A stretch of 20,163 bases of DNA from Apopatosoma sp963618495. Lineage in GTDB: Bacteria > Bacillota > Clostridia > Oscillospirales > CAG-272. Both the position numbers and the translations under genes were made by a program. Shown piece by piece: positions 14,501-20,163 of this stretch. The notes under the pieces are model-generated. The model had not been told where the DNA came from, did no database searches, and worked only from the letters and a program-made list of their open reading frames with translations. The stretch spans positions 1 through 20,163 of the forward strand of contig CAVESF010000031.1 in assembly GCA_963618495.1 (NCBI GenBank). Direction: 5' to 3'. Within the stretch, counting starts at the first letter, position 1; each line of letters opens with the position of its first letter.

Positions 14501-17500
14501 CAACCGTAAAATGCAAAATCCGAAATTTCCACCACGCTGTCCGGCAGTGATATCTCGCACAGGCTCTTGCATCCGTAGAATGCGCCCTCGTAAACGCCGC
14601 GAAGCAGATTTTCCTCTGCAAATGTCACCTTCTCAAGCGCCGTGCAGTTTGCAAAAGCATAATAGTCGATTGCGACAACGCTTGCAGGTATCGATATCTC
14701 GCGGATATTCTTCATTCCGAAGAATGCGCGATATCCGAACGAAAGTATATTTGCATTGTCAATGAACAGTATTTGTGAAAGTTTCGAGCTTTCAAATGCG
14801 CCGAAACCTATGACCTCGATTTCCACGGGAAGTGTAAGGCTTCCCTCGCGTCCCGCAGGCGCGGCAATGAGTTTCCTGCCGTTTTTGCTGACGAGCAGAC
14901 CGTCGACCGCCTTATAATACTGATTGCTTTCGGCTACTTTGAATTCTCCGAGCTCGCCGAGTCCGACGAAAGCATATTCGCCGACATATGTCATGTTTGC
15001 GGGAATTTCAAGCGTTTTCAGTCCGGAGCTGTAGAAAGCATTGCTTCCCAGCGTCGGATTTTCTCCCGCGCCGAAAATCACCGTCTCAAGGTCTGCCGTA
15101 TTGCGGAATGCTCCGTGGTTGATAAGCGTAACGCTGTCGGGTATCTTTACTGATGTTATTGCGGTATAGGCAAATGCCTCCTCGGGAATTTCGGTGAGAG
15201 CAAAGCCGTCCGCAAATGTAAGTGCTGTGATGCCGCTGTTTTTGAATACCGCGCGTCCCAGCTGCTTAATTGATGCGGGAATGATAACCGAATCGAGGTA
15301 TTTTGTATTTTCAAAAGCCGAACGCTCGATAACGGCAAGCTTTGTTCCTGTGGCAAATGTCAATGTTTCTATCGGTGTGTCGGCAAATGCCTCTCTGCCG
15401 ATAAATTCCGTACCTGCGGGGACACTTATGCTCTTCAGTGCGGAATGATAAAAAGCTCTCGCCTGAATTGCAGTCAGAGTTTCCGGCAGGAGTATGCTCT
15501 CGACAGTACCGTATTCAAATGCGCCGCCGCCTATATTCACTATATTTCCGCCGAAATCAAGTGCTGTAAGATCGATATTTATATCTGTGCCGAAGTAGCC
15601 GAGAACAGCTATGCCGCCGTCGGTCAGTTTTGCGTATTTCCAGTCGCCGTCGGTCACCACATCCGTGACGCCGAGATAATATCCAGCGGTGCCATGATCC
15701 CAGTCCTCCGCAAGATTTGCCGGTAGTGTTTCCGCGGCAAAATATACATTCAGCTTGTTCGTGCCGAGGAATGCAAATCTGCCGATGAAGTCCATACTTG
15801 CAGGCACTGTCACGCTCTCGAGAGCTGTGCAGTAGTAGAAAGCATATCCTCCGAGGAAAGTAACGCCGTCGGGAACGGTGAAGCTTGTCAGGCTTTCGCA
15901 GAAACGGAAAGCAAAGTTGTCTATATTCGTAAGCTTTGCGTCGCCGAAATCGACGGTTGTCAGATTTCTCATTCCCTCAAATCCGTGCGCCTGTATGCTT
16001 GTGAGCGCACTGCCGCTTTCGAATGTCACTGTGCGAAGATTGATACATCCGTCAAACATATATGCCGAGATGCTCGTAAGCCTGCTGCCGGCAGCAAAGG
16101 TAAATGAAGTCAGCTTCGAGCAACCCATAAATGCTCTCTGCGCCATCGTCGAAACGCTTGCGGGAACTCGGAATGACTGCAGTCCGCAGTAAGCAAAAGC
16201 GCCGAAGCTGATACGCGGCAGTTTGCTGTTTTCCGTAAACGTAACGGAATACAGCGACCAGTCTTCCGCAAATGCGTAATTGCTTATCTGCATGAGACTG
16301 TCCGGCATAGCCATGCTCCACAGAGACAAGTTCATAGCAAATGCGTATCTCTTTATATATGTCAGAACATCGGAAAGTGTATATGATGTCACGCTTCTGC
16401 AATCGTAAAAAGCATATTCGTCAACAGTCTCGACTGTCTGCGAAAGCATGACTCTCTGCAGATTCCACGAGCCGCAGAAAGCATACTGTCCTATCGTCAC
16501 GATGCCGTCTGACACAGTGTAATATGTTCTCGCATTGCCCGCGGGATATTCTATGAGCGTCGTCATCGCTCTGTCGTAGACCACGCCGTCTATATCAATG
16601 TACTTTGCGTTTTCCGCATCTACCTTTATATCCGTAAGGCTGTGGCATGAAGCAAACGCACCAATGCCAAAGGCTTCCACATTCTTCGGTATGGTCACCG
16701 TCACAAGCCCCGTTTCGTTGAAGGCGAAATCTCCGAGGTATACAAGTCCGCCCGGAAGCGTAATTTCCGTAAGACTTACATTTTTTACAAATGCCTCTCT
16801 TCCTATATATACAATGCTCTCCGGCAGAGTAATTGCCGAAAGCCTTGCGTCTCTCGCAAAGGTAGATTCTTCAATCCTTGTAAGCTTGCTTCCCTCCGCA
16901 AAAGTAACGGTGGAAAGCGCGCTGCACTTTGAAAAAGCTTCTGTTTCCACGGAAGTGACCGACGCGGGAATTTCGACGGAAACAAGTCCGCTTCCGAAAA
17001 AGGCAGAACCGCCTATTGTCGAAAGGCTGCCGCCCTCGGCAAACGTCACCTTTGTCATAGAGCCTGTTCCGGCAAATGCCATGCCGCCGATGCCGACTAT
17101 ATTCGCGGGTATTTCTATTTCCGGCAGAGCGGAACAATATAAGAATGCAGAACCCGAAATATCCGTAAGTCCCGCGCCAAGCTTAACTGCTCTCAGGCGG
17201 AAGCTGCTTGCAAAGGCGGAATTACCGAGGCTCTTTACACCGTCCGGAATTACAAGCGATTCAAGAGAAGAATACATAAATGACGAATCGCCGATATATT
17301 TCGTTTTGTTCAGGTCTATCTGCGTTATTTTGGAGCAGGCAAAAGCACATACTCCTATCATGCTCACGCTGTCGGGAACCCTGTACTCTCCGTAAAGCCC
17401 TGCGGGATAGCATATAACGGCGTCTTCTCGGATATTCATGAGTACGCCGTCACGTGCGGTAAAGGTCTTGCTTCCGCCTGCTACGGTAAATGCCGTCATC

Positions 17501-19125
17501 GACGTTGTGCCGAAGAAAGCCGTTCCGTTTACATCGGCAAGCGATGCGGGAAGCTCAAATCTTGCCAGCTTCGAGCATCCGCCGAAAGCATATGGTTCTA
17601 TCTTTGTAAGCGCACTGCCCTCTCCGAATGCCACATATGAAAGGCGGACATCGTCATAGAATGCTTTTACGCCTATCTCCGTCACCGTATCGGGAATCTT
17701 TATATTAAGAAGATTATTACAGCCGTAAAATGCATTGTCGCGTATTCTGACAAGGTATCTCGGCAGATTTACTTCTCTTATTCTCGTTTCGCCCGCAAAA
17801 GCGCCGACGCCGATGCTCGAAACAACTTTTCCGTCTATATAGTCGGGTATGGTGAAATAACGTCGGTGGCCCGTATATGAGCGGATTTCTATCGTCCCGT
17901 CCGGAAGCTCCACGTATGTATACGGAATGCCGTCCTCCTCGTTTACCCAGTTTGCATAAAGCGTGAGGTCGGAGACAAATTTATCCGAATAGAGATTATA
18001 TTCATCCGTACACTGCGGGTCATAATACCATCCGTCAAAGATTGCATAAAGTCTCTCGGGCTCGGGAATATCCTGCAATGTATGATTGCGGATAAAGGTC
18101 TGCTTTGTATTTTCCAGTTCATCCGTGAGCATATTGAAGGTAATCGTGCCGCGCTCCTCAAGTATGAAGGCGCTTACATCGAGTGCGCCGTAGCCATAGT
18201 ACCAGTCGCATCCGAGATCGCCTATGTCATAGCACGAAGCATAGAGTATTTCGCGCACGGTGATAAATTCACTGTACCAGTTCTGTGAAAGATACAGCGC
18301 CATCACACCCGCGGTTATCGGCGAAGCAAACGATGTGCCGTCCATAGTTCCGTAGCCGCCGCCCATTTTTGTGGTATATACCGTACCAGGAGCAACGAAA
18401 TTGACATTTTCGCCATAGTTTGAGTAGCTTGCGAGATTCCAGCCGTCGGCTTCGAGTGCGCCTACGCCGAATACATTCGGGTCTGCCGCGGGATATGTAA
18501 GTGATGCCGTAGCTTCGTTTCCTGCCGCCGCAACGCAGATTATATCGCTGTCCACGGCAAGCTGCGTTGCCGCCGCAAACGGGTTGTAGTTAGTTCCGAA
18601 TGACATATTTATGACATTGACATCACGCTCAATAGCATAGTAAAGTCCGAAAACAAGGTCGGATGTTCTCTTGAAAGCGCCGCTTTCATCGCATTCCGCT
18701 TTTATCACGAGAAGCGTCACCTCGGGTGCCACGCCGACTATGGCGCCGTTATTCATAGACGCGCCGATAACGCCCGCAACAGCCGTTCCGTGTCCCTGTT
18801 CATCCTCGATAAGCGACCAGTCGTAGCCTCCGTCCGCCGCCGTATAATCCTTGACTATCTTATCCTCTGTAGCGTTATACGAATATTCGCTGATTCGCCC
18901 GGCAAATTCGGGGTGATCGGTATCTATACCCGTATCTATCACGGCAACGGTTATGCCGCTTCCGCGCGTATAGTTCCAGACATTTTTCAGATTGAGATAA
19001 TCGAGATATGTCTGGAGGTTGTATTCCGTATCGGTTACGGTATATTGCGGACGCGCGGGAATGCGCGCCGTATCCGTTTCTTCCTCGGAAAGCTCGCTGA
19101 TATTCACGCGGTAGTCCGCCGACAT
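11578..19125 (-). CDS. Giant surface protein: S8 subtilisin protease, InlB-B-like domain, LRR_5 region, Cys-rich repeats, type I dockerin (main part of a frameshifted gene)
   Basis: The open frame encodes 2515 residues from the ATG at 19125, but the real gene starts further upstream (see the entry at 19104-19493). Domains in this numbering: the S8 protease (about 40-320) has an intact triad, D64 in VIDTGID, H112 in GHGTAVAG and S265 in DGTSFASP, with N203 for the oxyanion hole. A Listeria-Bacteroides/InlB-B-like domain follows (about 327-394). A very long BspA-type LRR_5 region, mostly 23-residue units, then runs from about 400 to about 2100. Next come a second small beta domain (about 2222-2294), Cys-rich CxxC repeats (2295-2452) and a type I dockerin (2453-2515) with duplicated calcium loops GDLNYDGKVNTIDL and ADFNGDGKVNTIDL. 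It is probably displayed on the surface. The protease may mature itself or cut external proteins, and the LRRs probably bind ligands. It appears monocistronic. Confidence 0.9.
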   Translation of the reverse strand: MSADYRVNISELSEEETDTARIPARPQYTVTDTEYNLQTYLDYLNLKNVWNYTRGSGITVAVIDTGIDTDHPEFAGRISEYSYNATEDKIVKDYTAADGGYDWSLIEDEQGHGTAVAGVIGASMNNGAIVGVAPEVTLLVIKAECDESGAFKRTSDLVFGLYYAIERDVNVINMSFGTNYNPFAAATQLAVDSDIICVAAAGNEATASLTYPAADPNVFGVGALEADGWNLASYSNYGENVNFVAPGTVYTTKMGGGYGTMDGTSFASPITAGVMALYLSQNWYSEFITVREILYASCYDIGDLGCDWYYGYGALDVSAFILEERGTITFNMLTDELENTKQTFIRNHTLQDIPEPERLYAIFDGWYYDPQCTDEYNLYSDKFVSDLTLYANWVNEEDGIPYTYVELPDGTIEIRSYTGHRRYFTIPDYIDGKVVSSIGVGAFAGETRIREVNLPRYLVRIRDNAFYGCNNLLNIKIPDTVTEIGVKAFYDDVRLSYVAFGEGSALTKIEPYAFGGCSKLARFELPASLADVNGTAFFGTTSMTAFTVAGGSKTFTARDGVLMNIREDAVICYPAGLYGEYRVPDSVSMIGVCAFACSKITQIDLNKTKYIGDSSFMYSSLESLVIPDGVKSLGNSAFASSFRLRAVKLGAGLTDISGSAFLYCSALPEIEIPANIVGIGGMAFAGTGSMTKVTFAEGGSLSTIGGSAFFGSGLVSVEIPASVTSVETEAFSKCSALSTVTFAEGSKLTRIEESTFARDARLSAITLPESIVYIGREAFVKNVSLTEITLPGGLVYLGDFAFNETGLVTVTIPKNVEAFGIGAFASCHSLTDIKVDAENAKYIDIDGVVYDRAMTTLIEYPAGNARTYYTVSDGIVTIGQYAFCGSWNLQRVMLSQTVETVDEYAFYDCRSVTSYTLSDVLTYIKRYAFAMNLSLWSMAMPDSLMQISNYAFAEDWSLYSVTFTENSKLPRISFGAFAYCGLQSFRVPASVSTMAQRAFMGCSKLTSFTFAAGSRLTSISAYMFDGCINLRTVTFESGSALTSIQAHGFEGMRNLTTVDFGDAKLTNIDNFAFRFCESLTSFTVPDGVTFLGGYAFYYCTALESVTVPASMDFIGRFAFLGTNKLNVYFAAETLPANLAEDWDHGTAGYYLGVTDVVTDGDWKYAKLTDGGIAVLGYFGTDINIDLTALDFGGNIVNIGGGAFEYGTVESILLPETLTAIQARAFYHSALKSISVPAGTEFIGREAFADTPIETLTFATGTKLAVIERSAFENTKYLDSVIIPASIKQLGRAVFKNSGITALTFADGFALTEIPEEAFAYTAITSVKIPDSVTLINHGAFRNTADLETVIFGAGENPTLGSNAFYSSGLKTLEIPANMTYVGEYAFVGLGELGEFKVAESNQYYKAVDGLLVSKNGRKLIAAPAGREGSLTLPVEIEVIGFGAFESSKLSQILFIDNANILSFGYRAFFGMKNIREISIPASVVAIDYYAFANCTALEKVTFAEENLLRGVYEGAFYGCKSLCEISLPDSVVEISDFAFYGCRRLTALPVSDTGALKGIYSYGMAYTGLTELTLPETVVDLDSYAFKGVRLKTVTIPDANAKQLIIGIGAFEDCNELEEITLPFIGAEFEGDDLTWLGYIFGAGSYEANSTYVPESLKKVTISEGITSIGAYAFYHLASIEEISVPHSVTTIYWGAFADTTARYELTNTITTVSGIGLDGTIRYEATSGVLGLGIVGHLELSDKITAVSLSCDGLTSITIPDSITSIGNWGFGNCRSLTSITIPDSVTSIDNQAFYGCSSLYVIYNNSNLNFEFGSSDNGYIAEYAKLIVDKNGNKRYKDEGSGFEYIDTADGFLFTKENGEYTLIAYLGNENTVTLPKDINGNSYTIYEMSGVRNVIIHDGVTSIGGNAFAGCRSLTSITIPDSVTSIGGGAFDNCSNLMSIMIPDSVTSIGNSAFWACSSLTSVTMGSSVKSIGSNAFSHCTSLTSITIPNSVTSIGNSAFSGCSSLTSITIPNSVTSIGSNAFSHCTSLTSITIPNSVTSIDYWAFTWCINLTSITIPDSVTSIGYNAFLYTAYYDNPNNWENGALHIGNHLIKLSEDATEYISRGGAIADDAFDGCYKLKKLTIGGNHYEILSSLTNLETLVITEMPTHGIVNYFGWNSSSLPITLKNIVLTDGVRMRSDAFNGITGVTIYVAANEKDVRWDENFPGWNNGNKVVYGDKWITADFYDESGNVLSSDILLTSQIVRQPYVASTMDDTYYYEFLGWDIDGDGVDDVVPATSSSNISARAVFSKEHKCAATGHTYGAWSSDATNHWLECSVCHSKKDITAHIFDNACDTTCDTCGYTRSITHSYEQKHDENSHWDECTVCGDKQNVTAHTNTKNKHVCDTCGRKLSDHEGGTATCSEKATCTICGEKYGDLAEHSFGELKTDADGKRTKVCSACGKVANFMYGDLNYDGKVNTIDLMMLRRYLARYSSEIDISVADFNGDGKVNTIDLMLLRRFLAGYDSVLGK
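12925..13425 (-). repeat. 69-bp tandem repeats encoding LRR units, with an exact 77-bp duplication
   Basis: Inside the giant gene the 23-residue LRR unit (SLTSITIPNSVTSIGxxAFxxC) is encoded by near-identical 69-base units. The segments 12993-13069 and 13131-13207 are identical over 77 bases and lie exactly 138 bases (two units) apart. Elsewhere in the same gene LRR units are diverged at DNA level, so this block has expanded or been homogenised recently. Such a tract can gain or lose units by recombination or slippage without a frameshift. Confidence 0.85.
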
Positions 19126-19493
19126 TGCGGAAAGCTCGCCGAGATTTTCATCCGCCGCATAGACGTCGAGTATGTCGTTCCTTCCGGCAGAGTCAGTACG
19201 GCAAAGCGCCCGTCCTTTGTGATACGCAGACCTGCTCCGAGTCTTTCCGCAAGCTCTTTTGCCTTGTCCTCCGATGTGTCGGAAAGCACTATGCGGCTCT
19301 CGTCGTATTCTCCGCGTCGCGCTGTCAGCTCCTGCAGTGCGTTGCTACGGTATTCCAGTAGCTCCGAATGTCCTCTGAACACGATTATGCCGATAACCGT
19401 AATCGCTATCAGCAATATTGCCGCAAATGTCAGGACGATTTTCTTCGTAGATATTCTGCTTGCCGCGTTCATCCCGTTTCGTTCTTTTTCCAT
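19104..19493 (-). pseudogene. N-terminal part (membrane anchor and protease propeptide) of the giant S8 protein, separated by a frameshift
   Basis: The frame starts at ATG 19493 (MEKERNGMNAASR). AAAAGG and AGGGG lie upstream; AGGGG has normal spacing. It encodes a membrane segment (about 19-38, VLTFAAILLIAITVIGIIVF) and a subtilase propeptide-like domain ending in GLRITKDGRFAVLTLPEGTT. After that the frame becomes unlike the family and stops at 19104. From about 19178 the -1 frame reads ILDVYAADENLGELSAMSADYRV, the expected continuation into the protease frame. One lost base near 19170-19180 therefore splits the gene. It may be a true mutation or a sequencing or assembly error. If real, translation from the internal ATG at 19125 would give a protease without export signal. 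Confidence 0.8.
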
Positions 19494-19589
19494 TGCCTTT
19501 TGTTCCCCTCTCTGATTGATATTTTGCTGTTGAGTTTACCCATAGGATTGCCATATCGGATATTAACATTGATATTGCAAAACTGTCCT
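19494..19589. other. Upstream region of the giant surface-protein gene
   Basis: No gene is seen. On the minus strand TTGCAA (19573-19578) could be a -35, but the -10 17 bases on (GATATG) is poor, so I do not call a promoter. Some control may come from the adjacent inverted-repeat element. Confidence 0.3.
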
Positions 19590-19757
19590 GTAAGAAAGTA
19601 CACCTTTTTATAGTGATTTTTCATGCGATTCACAAGCAGAAATGCGGCGAAAATACCGCGATTTCTGTACTTTTCTTTATTATATCACATAAAAATCTTT
19701 TCGTTAATCATTTATACAAAACTTTTGGTATGTATATAAAAAGGTGTACCTTTTTAC
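19590..19757. repeat. MITE-like element: AT-rich segment with 23-base imperfect terminal inverted repeats
   Basis: GTAAGAAAGTACACC and the following CTTTTTATA (19590-19612) are the inverse of TATAAAAAGGTGTACC and TTTTTAC (19735-19757), with a perfect 15-base core and two mismatches outside it. The 122 bases between are AT-rich and non-coding. The right repeat contains the near-palindrome AAAAAGGT-GT-ACCTTTTT (19738-19755). The size of about 168 bases and the terminal repeats fit a miniature transposable element. No target-site duplication is evident. Alternatives are a pair of inverted operators or a bidirectional terminator. The right boundary coincides with the point where relaxase similarity ends. 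Confidence 0.5.
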
Positions 19758-19895
19758 CAATGAGCCAAGCTCATTTCTCAGCTTAATGATATTAATCGGT
19801 TCATCTTCGGAAGAAAACAGTCCATGAGAACCGACGCGTTCGGCTCTCTGACGGGTTGCAATATAGTCGGCATAGGTCGGTGAGTCGGCAATCAC
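19758..19895 (-). pseudogene. Fragment of a mobilisation relaxase gene (MobP3/MobL-like)
   Basis: A 63-codon frame (19704-19895, GTG start) encodes YADYIATRQRAERVG and SHGLFSSEDEPINI followed by KLRNELGS. From memory this matches a conserved N-terminal stretch of clostridial MobP-type relaxases (xYIATRxRAExxGxHGLF). After LGS the frame runs into the inverted-repeat element (LVKRYTFLYTYQK) and stops. A relaxase is several hundred residues long, so nearly all of it is missing, including the catalytic histidine motif. It is most simply the remnant of a mobilisable element next to tRNA genes. The family call rests on a short motif. Confidence 0.45.
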
Positions 19896-19940
19896 CCTCT
19901 TTCAATTTTTTTGCATAAAAAAAGGGGCTTAGTCAAAAGT

Positions 19941-19974
19941 AAAAACCTTCCCGAACTTCGTCCGAGAAGGTTTT
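19941..19974 (-). terminator. Intrinsic terminator after the tRNA genes
   Basis: On the minus strand AAAAACCTTCTCG pairs with CGGGAAGGTTTTT (one T-G wobble) around a 9-base loop, ending in a T-run (19941-19945). It starts directly after the CCA end of tRNA-Trp and would end the tRNA transcript. Confidence 0.85.
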
Positions 19975-20050
19975 TGGCAGGGGCAGTAAGAATCGAACTC
20001 ACGACACGCGGTTTTGGAGACCGCTGCTCTACCTGCTGAGCTATACCCCT
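19975..20050 (-). tRNA. trnW: tRNA-Trp (CCA anticodon)
   Basis: A 76-base cloverleaf on the minus strand: acceptor AGGGGTA with TGCCCCT, D-arm GCTCAGCAGGTAGAGC, anticodon stem GCGGT/ACCGC with loop CTCCAAA (anticodon CCA), T-arm with GTTCGATTC, discriminator G and encoded CCA. It lies 36 bases after the other tRNA. The spacer holds a small hairpin (GGCGAA/TTCGCC, 20058-20080), perhaps a processing signal. Confidence 0.95.
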
Positions 20051-20086
20051 ATATAAAGGCGAAACCGTATAGGCTTCGCCGATATT

Positions 20087-20163
20087 TGGTGGGCCTTTAG
20101 GGACTCGAACCCCAGACCAACCGGTTATGAGCCGGTTGCTCTAACCAACTGAGCTAAAGGCCC
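20087..20163 (-). tRNA. tRNA-Met (CAT anticodon), elongator type; Ile2 not excluded
   Basis: A 77-base cloverleaf on the minus strand starting at the window edge: acceptor GGGCCTT with AAGGCCC, D-arm GCTCAGTTGGTTAGAGC, anticodon stem ACCGG/CCGGT with loop CTCATAA (anticodon CAT), T-arm GGTTCGAGTCC, encoded ACCA. CAT also occurs in tRNA-Ile2, whose C34 is modified to lysidine. The body resembles clostridial elongator tRNA-Met as I remember it. An initiator is unlikely because the first acceptor pair is a normal G-C. Confidence 0.88.

Noticed and set aside
19171..19190. Programmed -1 ribosomal frameshifting in the giant gene
   Set aside because: No X-XXY-YYZ slippery heptamer and no clear downstream structure are seen. 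A lost base or sequencing error is simpler.

Overview
The window looks like a chromosomal segment of an anaerobic, spore-forming member of the Clostridia (Bacillota). It carries the sporulation genes spoIIE and spoIVB, AAGGAGG-type ribosome binding sites, sigma-A promoters, a BspA-type leucine-rich-repeat surface protein with a type I dockerin, a corrinoid methyltransferase-type protein, and tRNAs with encoded CCA. A gut or rumen habitat is my inference.

Layout. (1) 1-286: non-coding DNA with several hairpins, probably a decayed dispersed element. (2) 287-5529, minus strand: a five-gene operon, potA-potB-potC-potD plus a LiaF-like membrane protein gene. It is preceded by a clear promoter and a leader of about 290 nt that contains a long hairpin and its own intrinsic terminator. 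It ends at a strong palindromic terminator. (3) 5670-9416, minus: spoIIE and, upstream of it, spoIVB. (4) 9542-11359, plus: a three-gene operon with overlapping genes. It encodes a SLOG/DUF2493 protein, an AraC-type regulator that keeps the helical linker and HTH of PocR-type regulators but lacks the sensor domain, and a corrinoid protein with no methyltransferase beside it. (5) 11360-11577: intergenic hairpins, including the terminator of the next gene. (6) 11578-19493, minus: one giant surface protein gene (membrane anchor and propeptide, S8 protease, InlB-B-like domain, very long LRR_5 region, Cys-rich repeats, dockerin), broken near its 5' end by a one-base frameshift. (7) 19494-20163: a MITE-like inverted repeat abutting a relaxase remnant, then tRNA-Trp and tRNA-Met(CAT), both minus.

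How the parts work together. PotABCD is a complete polyamine ABC importer, and its leader suggests premature-termination control. SpoIIE activates sigma-F in the forespore and SpoIVB signals to the mother cell to process pro-sigma-K, so both act in spore formation. The SLOG/AraC/corrinoid operon has no assigned function and is the best candidate for something undescribed. The giant protease/LRR/dockerin protein is probably displayed at the cell surface for adhesion or assembly. All calls come from reading the sequence; no database search was run.
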